From Chamaelirium japonicum (taxonomy: Eukaryota; Streptophyta; Magnoliopsida; Liliales; Melanthiaceae): a stretch of 64,000 nucleotides of DNA. The translations under genes were made by a program, and so were the position numbers. This document shows, piece after piece, positions 13,101 to 29,300 of the stretch. The stretch is taken from positions 744,001-808,000 of the forward strand of contig CANTAL010000095.1 in the NCBI GenBank assembly GCA_947650365.1, read 5' to 3'. Under the pieces are notes generated by a model, which ran no database searches, had not been told where the DNA came from, and saw only the letters and a program-made list of their open reading frames with translations. Numbering within the stretch: position 1 is the stretch's first letter; every line of letters begins with the position of its first letter.

Positions 13101-13304
13101 TTCGTACGATCCATTTTAATTCCTTCGTACGATCCATTCTAATTCATTCATACAATCCATTCTAATTCTTTCACACGATCCATTCTAATTCATTCGTACG
13201 ATCCATTCAAATTCATTCGTGCAATCCATTCTATTTCATTCGTACGATCCATTCTTACTCATTCGTACGATCCATTCTAATTCATTCACACGAATATATC
13301 CATT
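10113..13304. repeat. Higher-order satellite unit 3 (inverted dyad)
   Basis: + orientation to about 12,194, inverted to about 13,304. The marker is at 11,598. The order of variant monomers around the switches matches units 2, 4 and 5. Confidence 0.88.
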
Positions 13305-16300
13305 CGTACGAATTAATTAGAATAGATTGTACGAATGAATTAGAATGGATCGTACGAATAAATTAGAATAGATTGTACGAAGGAATTAGAATGGATCGTA
13401 TGAATGAATTAGAATGGATCGTACGAATGAATTAGAATAGATCGTACGAATGAATTAGAATGGATCGTACGAAGGAATTAGAATGGATCGTACGAATGAT
13501 ATAGAATGGATATATTCGTGCAAATGAATTAGAATGGATCGTATGAATGTATTAGAATGGATCGTATGAGTGAATTAGAATGGATCGTACGAATGAATTA
13601 GAATGGATTGTATGAATGAATTAGAATGGATCGTACGAATGAATTAGAATAGATCATGTGAATGAATTAGAATGGATCAGACGAATGAATTCGAATGGAT
13701 TGTACGAATGAATTAGAATGGATCGTACGATTGAATTAGAATGGATCGTACGAATAAATTAGAATGGATACATTCGTCCGAATGAATTAGAATGGATCAT
13801 ACGAATGAGTAAGAATGGATCGTACGAATGAAATAGAATAGATTGTACGAATGAATTAGAATGGATCGTGCGAATGAATTAGAATGGATCGTGCGAATGA
13901 ATTAGAATGGATCATACGAATGAATTAGAATGGATCGTGCGAATGAATTCGAATGGATACCTTTGTGCAATTGAATTAGAATGGATCGTATGAATGAATT
14001 AGAATGGATCGTATGAGTGAATTAGAACGGATAGTACGAATGAAGTAGAATGGATCGTATGAATGAATTAGAATGGATACATTCGTGCGAATGAATTAGA
14101 ATGGATCGTACGAATAAATTACAATAGATTGTGCGAATGAATTAGAATGGATTGTACGAATGAATTAGAATGGATACATTCGTGCGATTAAATTAGAATG
14201 GATCGTACGAATGAATTAGAATGTATCGTATGAATGGATTAGAATGGATCCTACGAATGGATTAGAATGGATACCTTTGTGCATATGAATTACAATGGAT
14301 CGTATGAATGAATTAGAATGGATCGAAGAATGGATCGTATGAATGAATTAGAATGAATTAGAATGGATCGTACGAATGAATTAGAATAGATCATAGGAAT
14401 GAATTAGAATGGATCGTGCAAATGAATTATAATGGATACATTCGTGCGAATGAATTAGAATGGATCGTACGAATGAGTAAGAATCGATCGTACGAATGAA
14501 ATAGAATAGATCGTACGAATGAATTAGAATGGATCGTACAAAGGAATTAGAATGGATCGTACGAATGAATTAGAATGGATATATTCGTGCAAATGAATTA
14601 GAATGGATCGTATGAATGTATTAGAATGGATCGTATGAGTGAATTAGAATAGATCGTACGAATGAATTAGAATGGATCGTCTGAATGAATTAGAATGGAT
14701 ACATTCGTGTGAATGAATTAGAATGGATCGTATGAATGAATTAGAATAGATTTTGTGAATGAATTAGAACTGATCGTACGAATGAATTAGAATGGATACA
14801 TTCGTGCGAATGAATTAGAATGAATTAGAATGGATCGGACGAATGAATTAGAATGGATCGTACGAATGAATTAGAATGGATCAAATGAATGAATTAGAAT
14901 GGTTACATTCATGTGAATGAATTAGAATGGATCGTACGAATGGATTAGAATGGATCGTACGAAGGGATCAGAATGGATACATTCGTGCGAATGAATTAGA
15001 ATGGATCATACGAATGAGTAAGAATGGATCGTGCGAATGAAATAGAATGGATTGTACGAATGAATTAGAATGGATCGTGCGAATGAATTTGAATGGATCG
15101 TACGAATGAATTAGAATGGATCGTGCTAATGAATTAGAATTGATCGTATGAATGAAATAGAATGGATTGTACGAATGATTTAGAATGGATCGTACGAATG
15201 AATTAGAATGGATCGTACGAATGATTTAGAATGGATACATTCATGCGAATGAATTAGAATGGATCATACGAATGAGTAAGAATGGATCGTACGAATAAAA
15301 TAGAATGGATTGTACGAATGAATTAGAATGGATACGTACGAATGAATTAGAATGGATACATTCGTGCGATCCATTCTAATTCATTCATACGATCTATTCT
15401 AATTCATTCATACAATCCATTCTAATTCTTTCACACGATCCATTCTAATTCATTCGTACGATCCATTCTAATTCATTCGCACAATCCATTCTATTTCATT
15501 CGTACGATCCATTCTTACTCATTGGTACGATCCATTCTAATTCTTTCGCACGAATGTATCCATTCTAATTCATTCGTACGAATCCATTCTAATTCATTCG
15601 TACAATCTATTCTTTTTCATTCGTACGATCCATTCTTACTCATTCGTATGATCCATTCTAATTCATTCGGACTAATGTATCCATTCTAATTTATTCGTAC
15701 GATCCATTCTAATTCATTCGTACGATCCATTCTAATTCATTCGTCCGATCCATTCTAATTCATTCGCACGAATGTATCCATTCTAATTCATTCGTACGAT
15801 CCATTCTAATTCATTCGTACGATCCATTCTAATTCATTCGTAAGATCCATTCTAATTCATTCGTACGATCCATTCTAATTCATTCGTACGATCCATTCTA
15901 ATTCCATCGTACGATCCATTCTAATTCATTCGTACAATCCATTCTAATTCATTCGTACGATCCATTCTAATTCCTTCGTACGATCCATTCTAATTCATTC
16001 GTACGATCCATTCTAATTCATTCGCGTAATCTATTCTAATTCATTCGTACGATCCATTCTAATTCATTCATACGATCCATTCTAATTCATTCGCACGATC
16101 CATTCTAATTCATTCGCGCAATCTATTCTAATTCATTCGCACGATCCATTCTAATTCATTCGTACGATCCATTCTAATTCTTTCACACGATCCATTCTAA
16201 TTCATTCGTACGATCCATTCTAATTCATTCGTACAACCTATTCTAATTCATTCGTACGATCCATTCTAATTCATTCATACGATCCATTCTAATTCCTTCG

Positions 16301-16478
16301 TACGATCCATTCTAATTCATTCATACAATCCATTCTAATTCTTTCACACGATCCATTCTAATTCATTCGTACGATCCATTCTAATTCATTCGTGCAATCC
16401 ATTCTATTTCATTCGTACGATCCATTCTTACTCATTCGTACGATCTATTCTAATTCATTCACACAAATGTATCGATTC
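13305..16478. repeat. Higher-order satellite unit 4 (inverted dyad)
   Basis: + orientation to about 15,367, inverted to about 16,478. The marker is at 14,748, 3,150 bp after that of unit 3. Confidence 0.88.
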
Positions 16479-19406
16479 GTACGAATGAATTAGAATAGAT
16501 TGTACGAATGAATTAGAATGGATCGTACGAATGATTTAGAATGGATCGTACGAAGGAATTAGAATGGATCGTACGAATGAATTAGAATGGATCGTACGAA
16601 TGAATTAGAATAGATCGTACGAATGAATTAGAATGGATCGTACGATGGAATTAGAATGGATCGTACGAATAAATTAGAATGGATATATTCGTGCAAATGA
16701 ATTAGAATGGATCGTATGAATATATTAGAATGGATCGTATGAGTGAATTCGATTGGATCGTACGAATGAATTAGAATGGATTGTATGAATGAATTAGAAT
16801 GGATCGTACGAATGAATTAGAATGGATCGTGTGAATGAATTAGAATGGATCGGACGAATGAATTAGAATGGATCATACGAATGAATTAGAATGGATCGAG
16901 CGAATGAATTCGAATGGATCGTACGAATGAAATAGAATGGATATCTTTGTGCAAATGAATTAGAATGGATCGTATGAATGAATTAGAATGGATCGTATGA
17001 GTGAATTAGAACGGATAGTACGAATGAAGTAGAATGGATCGTATGAATGAATTAGAATGGATACATTCGTGCGAATGAATTAGAATGGATCGTATGAATG
17101 AATTAGAATAGATTGTGCGAATGAATTAGAATGGATCGTACGAATGAATTAGAATGGATACATTCGTGCGAATAAATTAGAATGGATCGTACGAATGAAT
17201 TAGAATGTATCGTACGAATGGATTTGAATGGATCCTACGAATGGATTAGAATGGATACCTTTGTGCATATGAATTAGAATGGATCGTTTGAATGAATTAG
17301 AATGGATCGTACGAATGAATTAGAATGAATTAGAATGGATCGTACGAATGAATTAGAATAGATCATAGGAATGAATTAGAATGGATCGTGCAAATGAATT
17401 AGAATGGATACATTCGTGCGAATGAATTAGAATGGATCGGACGAATGAATTAGAATGGATCGTACGAATGAGTAAGAATGGATCGTACGAATGAAATAGA
17501 ATAGATCGTACGAATGAATTAGAATGGATCGTACGAAGGAATTAGAATGGATCGTACGAATGAATTAGAATGGATATATTCGTGCAAATGAATTAGAATG
17601 GATCGTATGAATGTCTTAGAATGGATCGTATGAGTGAATTAGAATGGATTGTACGAATGAATTAGAATGGATCGTATGAATGAATTAGAATGGATACATT
17701 CGTGTGAATGAATTAGAATGGATCGTATGAATGAATTAGAATAGATTTTGTGAATGAATTAGAACTGATCGTACGAATGAATTAGAATGGATACATTCGT
17801 GCGAATGAATTAGAATGAATTAGAATGGATCGGACGAATGAATTAGAATGGATCGTACGAATGAATTAGAATGGATCAAATGAATGAATTAGAATGGTTA
17901 CATTCATGCGAATGAATTAGAATGGATCGTACGAATGGATTAGAATGGATCGTACGAATGGATTAGAATGGATACATTCATGCGAATGAATTACAATGGA
18001 TCATACGAATGAGTAAGAATGGATCGTACGAATGAAATAGAATGGATTGTACGAATGAATTAGAATGGATCGTGCGAATGAATTTGAATGGATCGTACGA
18101 ATGAATTAGAATGGATCGTGCTAATGAATTAGAATTGATCGTACGAATGAAATAGAATGGATTGTACGAATGATTTAGAATGGATCATACGAACGAATTA
18201 GAATGGATCGTACGAATGATGTAGAATGGATACATTCGTGCGAATGAATTAGAATGGATCATAAGAATGAGTAAGAATGGATCGTACGAATGAAATAGAA
18301 TGGATTGTACGAATGAATTAGAATGGATTCGTACGAATGAATTAGAATGGATACATTCGTGCGATCCATTCTAATTCATTCATACGATCTATTCTAATTC
18401 ATTCATACAATCCATTCTAATTCTTTCACACGATCCATTCTAATTCATTCGTACGATCCATTCTAATTCATTCGCACAATCCATTCTATTTCATTCGTAC
18501 GATCCATTCTTACTCATTGGTACGATCCATTCTAATTCATTCGCACGAATGTATCCATTCTAATTCATTCGTACGAATCCATTCTAATTCATTCGTACAA
18601 TCTATTCTATTTCATTCGTACGATCCATTCTTAGTCATTCGTATGATCCATTCTAATTCATTCGGACGAATGTATCTATTCTAATTTATTCATACTATCC
18701 ATTCTAATTCATTCGTACGATCCATTCTAATTCATTCATCCGATCCATTCTAATTCATTCGCGCGAATGTATCCATTCTAATTCATTCGTACGATCCATT
18801 CTAATTCATTCGTAAGATCCATTCTAATTTATTCGTACGATCCATTCTAATTCATTCGTACGATCCATTCTAATTCCTTCGTATGATCCATTCTAATTCA
18901 TTCGTACGATCCATTCTAATTCACTCGTACGATCCATTCTAATTCATTCTTACGATCCATTCTAATTCATTCGCGCAATCTATTCTAATTCATTCGTACG
19001 ATCCATTCTACTTCATTCGTACGATCCATTCTAATTCATTCGCACGATCCATTCTAATTCAATCGCGCAATCTATTCTAATTCATTCGCACGATCCATTC
19101 TAATTCATTCGTACGATCCATTCTAATTCTTTCACACGATCCATTCTAATTCATTCGTACGATCCATTCTAATTCATTCGTACGATCTATTCTAATTCAT
19201 TCGTACGATCCATTCTAATTCCTTCGTACGATCCATTCTAATTCATTCATACCATCCATTCTAATTCTTTCACACGATCCATTCTAATTCATTCGTACGA
19301 TCCATTCTAATTCATTCGCGCAATCCATTCTATTTCATTCGTACGATCCATTCTTACTCATTCGTACGATCCATTCTAATTCATTCACACGAATGTATCC
19401 ATTCGT
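16479..19406. repeat. Higher-order satellite unit 5 (inverted dyad)
   Basis: + orientation to about 18,361, inverted to about 19,406. The marker is at 17,743. At about 2.9 kb this is the shortest complete unit. Confidence 0.88.
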
Positions 19407-21233
19407 ACGAATGAATTAGAATAGATTGTATGAATGAATTAGAATGGATCGTACGAATGAATTAGAATGGATCGTACGAAGGAATTAGAATGGATCGTAC
19501 GAATGAATTAGAATAGATCGTACGAATGAATTAGAATGGATCGTACGAAGATATTAGAATGGATCGTACGAATGAATTAGAATGGATATATTCGTGCAAA
19601 TGAATTAGAATGGATCGTATAAATGTATTAGAATGGATCGTATGAGTGAATTAGAATGGATCGTACGAATGAATTAGAATGGATCGTACAAATGAATTAG
19701 AATGGATCGTGTGAATGAATTAGAATGGATCGGACGAATGAGTTAGAATGGATCGTACGAATGAATTAGAATGGATCGTACGAATGAATTAGAATGGATC
19801 GTACGAATAAATAAGAATGGATACATTCGTCCGAATGAATTAGAATGGATCATACGAATGAGTAAGAATGGATCGTACGAATGAAATTGAATAGATTGTA
19901 CGAATGAATTAGAATGGATCGTGCGAATGAATTAGCATGGATCGTACGAATGAATTAGAATGGATCGTACGAAAGAATTAGAATGGATCGTGCGAATGAA
20001 TTCGAATGGATCGTACGAATGAATTAGAATAGATACCTTTGTGCATATGAATTAGAATGGATTGTATGAATGAATTAGAATGGATCGTATGAGTGAATTA
20101 GAACGGATAGTACGAATGAAGTAGAATGGATCGTATGAATGAATTAGAATGGATACATTCGTGCGAATGAATTAGAATGGATCGTATGAATGAATTAGAA
20201 TAGATTGTGCGAATGAATTAGAATGGATCGTACGAATGAATTAGAATGGATACATTCGTGCGAATAAATTAGAATGGATCGTACGAATGAATTAGAATGT
20301 ATTGTACGAATGGATTAGAATGGATCCTACGAATGGATTAGAATGGATACCTTTGTGCATATGAATTAGAATGGATCGTATGAAAGAATGGATTAGAATG
20401 GATTAGAATGGATCATACGAATGAATTAGAATAGATCATAGGAATGAATTAGAATGGATCATGCAAATGAATTAGAATGGATACATTCGTGCGAATAAAT
20501 TAGAATGGATTGTATGAATGAATTAAAATGGATACGAAGGAATTAGAATGGATCGTATGAAGGAATTAGAATGGATCATACGAATGAAATAGAATGGATC
20601 GTACGAAGGAATTAGAATGGATCGTACGAAGGAATTAGAATGGATCGTACGAAGGAATTAGAATGGATCGTACGAATGAATTAGAATGGATATATTCGTG
20701 TAAATGAATTAGAATGGATCGTATGAATGAATTAGAATGGATCGTATGAGTGAATTAGAATGGATCGTACGAATGAATTAGAATGGATCGTATGAATGAA
20801 TTAGAATGGATCATGCGAAAGAATTAGAATGCATTGTATGAATGAATTAGAATGGATCGTATGAATGAATTAGAATGGATCGTGCGAATGAATTCGACTG
20901 GATCGCATGATCCATTCGAATAGAATGGATCGTATGAATGAATTAGAATGGATCGGGCGAATGAATTAGAATGGATTGTAGGAATGAATTAGAATGGATC
21001 GTATGAATGAATTAGAATGGATCGTATGAATGAATTAGAATGGATCGTGCGAATGAATTAGAATGGATCGTACGAATGAATTGGAATGGATCATACGAAT
21101 GAATTAGAATGGATCATACGAATGAGTAAGAATGGATCGTACGAATGAAATAGAATGGATTGTACGAATGAATTAGAATCGATACATTCATGCGAATGAA
21201 TTAGAATGGATCGGACGATTGAATTAGAATGGA
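19407..21233 (+). repeat. Last + block of the ~3.1-kb series, diverging at its end
   Basis: It begins like the + blocks of units 2-5 (the GAATAGATTGTA string right after the switch). From about 20,380 it departs from the series, with runs of GGAATTAG variants and no AGATTTTGTG marker. It leads into the mosaic region. Confidence 0.7.
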
Positions 21234-21243
21234 TCGTACGATT

Positions 21244-24200
21244 CATTCTAATTCATTCGTACGATCCATTCTAATACATTCGTACGATTCATGCTAATTC
21301 ATTCGCACGATCCATTCTAATTCATTCGTACGATCTATTCTTATTCATTCATACGATCCATTCTAATTCATTCGCACGATCCATTCTAATTCATTCGTAC
21401 AATCCATTCTAATTCATTCGTATGATCCATTCTAACTCATTCGGTGGATCCATTCTAATTCATTCGTACGATCCATTCTAATTCATTCCCACGATCTATT
21501 CTAATTTATTCGTACGATCCATTCTAATTCATTCGTATGATCTATTCTAATTCATTCGCAAGAATGTAACCATTCTAATTCATTCATACGATTCATTCTA
21601 ATTCATTCGTATGAGCTATTCTAATTCATTCGTATGATCCATTCTAATTCATTCGTACGATCCATTGTAATTCATTCATACAATCCATTTAGATTCATTC
21701 GCACAAATGTATCCATTCAAATTCATTCGTACGATCCATTCTAATTCATTCGTACGATCCATTCTAATTCATTCATACGATCTATTCTAATTCATTCATA
21801 CAATCCATTCTAATTCTTTCACACGATCCATTCTAATTCATTCGTACGATCCATTCTAATTCATTCGTACGATCCATTTTAATTCACTCATACGATCCAT
21901 TCTAATACATTCATACGATCCATTCTAATTCAATTGCACGAATATATCCATTCTAATTCATTCGTACGATCCATTCTAATTCATTCATACGATCCATTCT
22001 AATTCATTGGCACGAATATATCCATTCTAATTCATTCGTACGATCCATTCTAATTCCTTCGTACGATCCATTCTAATTCGCTCGTACGATCCATTCTAAT
22101 TCATTCGTACGATCCATTCTAATTCATTAATATGATCCATTCTAATTCATTCGTACGATCCATTCTAATGAATTAGAATTGATCGTACGAATGAAATTGA
22201 ATGGATTGCACGAATGATTTAGAATGGATCGTACGAATGAATTAGAATGGATCGTGTGAAAGAATTAGAATGGATTGTATGAACGAATTAGAATGGATCG
22301 TACGAATGAATTAGAATGGATCTTACAAATGAATTAGAATGGATTAGAATGGATTGTGCGAATGAATTAGAATGGATCGTATGAATGAATAAGAATGGAT
22401 CGTACGAATGAATTAGAATGGATCGTGCGAATGAATTAGCATGAATCGTACGAATGTATTAGAATGGATCATACGAATGAGTAAGAATGGATCGTACGAA
22501 TGAAATAGAATGGATTATACGAATGAATTAGAATGGATACATTCGTGTGAATGAATTAGAATGGATCGTACGAATTAATTAGAATGGATCATACGAATGA
22601 ATTAGAATGGATCGTACGAATGAATTAGAATGGATCGTGTGAATGAATTAGAATGGATCGTACGAATGAATTAGAATGGATACATTTGTGCGAATGAATT
22701 AGAATGGCTCGTACGAATGAATTAGAATGGATCGTATGAATGAATTAGAATGGATCGTATGAATGAATTAGAATGGATCGTGCGAATGAATTAGAATGGA
22801 TCGTACGAACGAATTAGAATGGATCGTGTGAAAGAATTAGAATGGATCGTACGAATGAATTAGAATGGATCGTGCGAATGAATTAGAATGGATCGTACGA
22901 ATGAATTAGAATGGATATATTTGTGCGAATGAATTAGAATGGATCGTACGAATGAATTAGAATGGATCGTATGAATGAATTAGAATGGATCGTACGAATG
23001 AATTAGAATGGATCGTGCGAATGAATAAGAATGGATCGTACGAATGAATTAGAATGGATCGTACGAATGAACTAGAATGGATACATTCGTGCGAATGAAT
23101 TAGAATGGATCGTACGAATGAATTAGAATGGATCGTACGAATGAATTAGAATGGATCGTGCGAATGAATTAGAATGGATCGTACGAATGAATTAGAATGG
23201 ATCGTACGAATGAACTAGAATGGATACATTCGTGCGAATGAATTAGAATGGATCGTACGAATGAATTAGAATGGATCATACGAATGAATTAGAATGGATC
23301 TTACGAATGAATTAGAATGGATCGTACGAATGAATTAGAATGGATCGTACGAATGAATTAGAATGGATACATTCGTGCGAATGAATTAGAATGGATACAT
23401 TCTAATTCGTATGAATGTAACCATTCTAATTCATTCATTTGATCCATTCTAATTCATTCGTACGATCCATTCTAATTCATTCATACGATCCATTCTAATT
23501 CATTCGCACGATCCATTCTAATTCATTCGCACGAATGTGTCCATTCTAATTCAATAGTACGATCCATTCTAATTCATTCGTAAGATCCATTCTAATTCAT
23601 TCGTACGATCCATTCTAATTCATTCGCACGATCCATTCTAATTCATTTGCACGAATATATCCATTCTAATTCTTTCGTACGATCCATTCTAGTTCCTTCG
23701 TACGATCCAATCTAATTCATTCGTACGATCTATTCTAATTCATTCGTACGATCCATTCTAATTCATTCGCACGATCCATTCTAATTCATTCATAGGATCC
23801 ATTCTATTTCATTCATACGATCTATTCTAATTCTTTCGCACGAATGTATCCATTCTAATTCATTCGCACGAATGTATCCATTCTAATTCATTCGTACGAA
23901 TCCATTCTAATTCATTCGTACAATCTATTCTATTTCATTCGTACGATCCATTCTAGTTCATTCGCACGATCCATTCTAATTCATTCGTACGTATTTCATT
24001 CGTACGATCCATTCTTACTCATTCATATGATCCATTATGGATACATTCGTGCGAATGAATTAGAATGGATCATACGAACGAGTAAGAATGGATCATACGA
24101 ATGAAATAGAATGGATTGTGCGAATGAATTAGAATGGATCGTAGAATGGATCAGAATAGATCGTGTGAAAGAATTAGAATGGATTGTATGAATGAATTAG

Positions 24201-24728
24201 AATGAATTCGTACGATCCATTCGTATTCATTCGCACGATCCATTCTAATTCATTCATACGATCCATTCTAATTCTTTCACACGATCTATTCTGATCCATT
24301 CTACGATCCATTCTAATTCATTCGCACAATCCATTCTATTTCATTCGTACGATCCATTCTTACTCATTCGTATGATCCATTCTAATTCATTCGCACGAAT
24401 GTATCCATAATGGATCATACGAATGAGTAAGAATGGATCGTACGAATGAATTAGAATGGATTGTACGAATGAATTAGAATGGATCGTGCGAATGACTTAG
24501 AATGGATCGTACGAATGAATTAGAATGGATCGTACGAATGAACTAGAATGGATACATTCGTGCGAATGAATTAGAATGGATCGTACGAATGAATTAGAAT
24601 GGATCGTACGAATGAATTAGAATGGATCTTACGAATGAAATAGAATGGATTGTACGAATGAATTAGAATGGATCGTACGAATGAAATATAATAGATTTTA
24701 CGAATGAATTAGAATGGATCGTACGAAT
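21244..24728. repeat. 3.5-kb segment, first copy of a near-identical duplication
   Basis: It corresponds position for position, with a constant 5,115-bp offset and no gaps at the points checked, to 26,359-29,843. I noticed only about seven differences by eye. It contains blocks of both orientations, switching near 22,168, 23,400, 24,036, 24,210 and 24,410. The match stops abruptly after the GTACGAAT at 24,721-24,728, where the copies turn in different directions. Confidence 0.9.
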
Positions 24729-26358
24729 TCATTCTAATTCATTCAATCAATCCATTCTAATTCTTTCACACGATCTATTCTAATTCATTCGTAGGATCAA
24801 TTCTAATTCATTCGTACACATTCTAATTCATTCGTACGATCCATTCTAATTCATTCGTACAATCTATTATATTTCATTCGTACGATCCATTCTAATTCAT
24901 TCGTACAATCCATTCTATTTCATTCGTAAGATCCATTCTAATTCATTCGTACGATCCATTCTAATTCATTCGTACGATCCATTCTAATTCATTCGCACGA
25001 ATGTATCCATTCTAGTTCATTCGTACGATCCATTCTAATTCATTCGTACGATCCATTCTAAGTCATTCGCACGATCCATTCTAATTCATTCGTACAATCC
25101 ATTCTAATTCATTCGTACGATCCATTCTTACTCATTCGTATGATCCATTATGGATACATTCGTGCGAATGAATTAGAATGGATCATACGAATGAGTAAGA
25201 ATGGATCGTACGAATGAAATAGAATGGATTGTGCGAATGAATTAGAATGGATCGTAGAATGGATCAGAATAGATCGTGTGAAAGAATTAGAATGGATCGT
25301 ATGAATGAATTAGAATGGATCGTGCGAATGAATACGAATGGATCGTACGAATTCATTCTAATTCATTCATACAATCCATTCTAATTCTTTCACACGATCT
25401 ATTCTGATCCATTCTACGATCCATTCTAATTCATTCGCACAATCCATTCTATTTCATTCGTATGATCCATTCTTACTCATTCGTATGATCCATTCTAATT
25501 CATTCGCACGAATGTATCCATAATGGATCATACGAATGAGTAAGAATGGATCGTACGAATGAAATACGTACGAATGAATTAGAATGGATCGTGCGAATGA
25601 ACTAGAATGGATCGTACGAATGAAATAGAATAGATTGTACGAATGAATTAGAATGGATTCGTACGAATGAATTAGAATGGATACATTCGTGCGAATGAAT
25701 TAGAATGGATACATTCGTGCGAAAGAATTAGAATAGATCGTATGAATGAAATAGAATGGATCCTATGAATGAATTAGAATGGATCGTGCGAATGAATTAG
25801 AATGGATCGTACGAATGAATTAGAATAGATCGTACGAATGAATTAGATTGGATCGTACGAAGGAACTAGAATCGATCGTACGAAAGAATTAGAATGGATA
25901 TATTCGTGCAAATGAATTAGAATGGATCGTGCGAATGAATTAGAATGGATCGTACGAATGAATTAGAATGGATCTTACGAATGAATTAGAATGGATCGTA
26001 CTATTGAATTAGAATGGACACATTCGTGCGAATGAATTAGAATGGATCGTGCGAATGAATTAGAATGGATCGTATGAATGAATTAGAATGGATCGTACGA
26101 ATGAATTAGAATGGATCAAATGAATGAATTAGAATGGTTACATTCATACGAATTAGAATGTATCCATTCTAATTCATTCGCACGAATGTATCCATTCTAA
26201 TTCATTCGTACGATCCATTCTAATTCATTCGTACGATCCATTCTAATTCATTCGTAAGATCCATTCTAATTCATTCGTATGATCCATTCTAATTCATTCG
26301 TACGATCCATTCTAATTCATTCGCACGAATGTATCCATTCTAGTTCATTCGTACGATC
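24729..26358. repeat. Mosaic satellite between the two 3.5-kb copies
   Basis: Short alternating blocks with switches near 25,149, 25,350, 25,521 and 26,156. The 25,140-26,150 part resembles 38,430-39,390 and 45,540-46,490 of the 7.1-kb units, sharing the CGTAGAATGGATCA junction and the ATACGTACG string. Only satellite is present. Confidence 0.75.
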
Positions 26359-29300
26359 CATTCTAATTCATTCGTACGATCCATTCTAATACATTCGTAC
26401 GATTCATGCTAATTCATTCGCACGATCCATTCTAATTCATTCGTACGATCTATTCTTATTCATTCATACGATCCATTCTAATTCATTCGCACAATCCATT
26501 CTAATTCATTCGTACAATCCATTCTAATTCATTCGTATGATCCATTCTAACTCATTCGGTGGATCCATTCTAATTCATTCGTACGATCCATTCTAATTCA
26601 TTCCCACGATCTATTCTAATTTATTCGTACGATCCATTCTAATTCATTCGTATGATCTATTCTAATTCATTCGCAAGAATGTAACCATTCTAATTCATTC
26701 ATACGATTCATTCTAATTCATTCGTATGAGCTATTCTAATTCATTCGTATGATCCATTCTAATTCATTCGTACGATCCATTGTAATTCATTCATACAATC
26801 CATTTAGATTCATTCGCACAAATGTATCCATTCAAATTCATTCGTACGATCCATTCTAATTCATTCGTACGATCCATTCTAATTCATTCATACGATCTAT
26901 TCTAATTCATTCATACAATCCATTCTAATTCTTTCACACGATCCATTCTAATTCATTCGTACGATCCATTCTAATTCATTCGTACGATCCATTTTAATTC
27001 ACTCATACGATCCATTCTAATACATTCATACGATCCATTCTAATTCAATTGCACGAATATATCCATTCTAATTCATTCGTACGATCCATTCTAATTCATT
27101 CATACGATCCATTCTAATTCATTGGCACGAATATATCCATTCTAATTCATTCGTACGATCCATTCTAATTCCTTCGTACGATCCATTCTAATTCGCTCGT
27201 ACGATCCATTCTAATTCATTCGTACGATCCATTCTAATTCATTAATATGATCCATTCTAATTCATTCGTACGATCCATTCTAATGAATTAGAATTGATCG
27301 TACGAATGAAATTGAATGGATTGCACGAATGATTTAGAATGGATCGTACGAATGAATTAGAATGGATCGTGTGAAAGAATTAGAATGGATTGTATGAACG
27401 AATTAGAATGGATCGTACGAATGAATTAGAATGGATCTTACAAATGAATTAGAATGGATTAGAATGGATTGTGCGAATGAATTAGAATGGATCGTATGAA
27501 TGAATAAGAATGGATCGTACGAATGAATTAGAATGGATCGTGCGAATGAATTAGCATGAATCGTACGAATGTATTAGAATGGATCATACGAATGAGTAAG
27601 AATGGATCGTACGAATGAAATAGAATGGATTATACGAATGAATTAGAATGGATACATTCGTGTGAATGAATTAGAATGGATCGTACGAATTAATTAGAAT
27701 GGATCATACGAATGAATTAGAATGGATCGTACGAATGAATTAGAATGGATCGTGTGAATGAATTAGAATGGATCGTACGAATGAATTAGAATGGATACAT
27801 TTGTGCGAATGAATTAGAATGGCTCGTACGAATGAATTAGAATGGATCGTATGAATGAATTAGAATGGATCGTATGAATGAATTAGAATGGATCGTGCGA
27901 ATGAATTAGAATGGATCGTACGAACGAATTAGAATGGATCGTGTGAAAGAATTAGAATGGATCGTACGAATGAATTAGAATGGATCGTGCGAATGAATTA
28001 GAATGGATCGTACGAATGAATTAGAATGGATATATTTGTGCGAATGAATTAGAATGGATCGTACGAATGAATTAGAATGGATCGTATGAATGAATTAGAA
28101 TGGATCGTACGAATGAATTAGAATGGATCGTGCGAATGAATAAGAATGGATCGTACGAATGAATTAGAATGGATCGTACGAATGAACTAGAATAGATACA
28201 TTCGTGCGAATGAATTAGAATGGATCGTACGAATGAATTAGAATGGATCGTACGAATGAATTAGAATGGATCGTGCGAATGAATTAGAATGGATCGTACG
28301 AATGAATTAGAATGGATCGTACGAATGAACTAGAATGGATACATTCGTGCGAATGAATTAGAATGGATCGTACGAATGAATTAGAATGGATCATACGAAT
28401 GAATTAGAATGGATCTTACGAATGAATTAGAATGGATCGTACGAATGAATTAGAATGGATCGTACGAATGAATTAGAATGGATACATTCGTGCGAATGAA
28501 TTAGAATGGATACATTCTAATTCGTATGAATGTAACCATTCTAATTCATTCATTTGATCCATTCTAATTCATTCGTACGATCCATTCTAATTCATTCATA
28601 CGATCCATTCTAATTCATTCGCACGATCCATTCTAATTCATTCGCACGAATGTGTCCATTCTAATTCAATAGTACGATCCATTCTAATTCATTCGTAAGA
28701 TCCATTCTAATTCATTCGTACGATCCATTCTAATTCATTCGCACGATCCATTCTAATTCATTTGCACGAATATATCCATTCTAATTCTTTCGTACGATCC
28801 ATTCTAGTTCCTTCGTACGATCCAATCTAATTCATTCGTACGATCTATTCTAATTCATTCGTACGATCCATTCTAATTCATTCGCACGATCCATTCTAAT
28901 TCATTCATAGGATCCATTCTATTTCATTCATACGATCTATTCTAATTCTTTCGCACGAATGTATCCATTCTAATTCATTCGCACGAATGTATCCATTCTA
29001 ATTCATTCGTACGAATCCATTCTAATTCATTCGTACAATCTATTCTATTTCATTCGTACGATCCATTCTAGTTCATTCGCACGATCCATTCTAATTCATT
29101 CGTACGTATTTCATTCGTACGATCCATTCTTACTCATTCGTATGATCCATTATGGATACATTCGTGCGAATGAATTAGAATGGATCATACGAATGAGTAA
29201 GAATGGATCATACGAATGAAATAGAATGGATTGTGTTAATGAATTAGAATGGATCGTAGAATGGATCAGAATAGATCGTGTGAAAGAATTAGAATGGATT

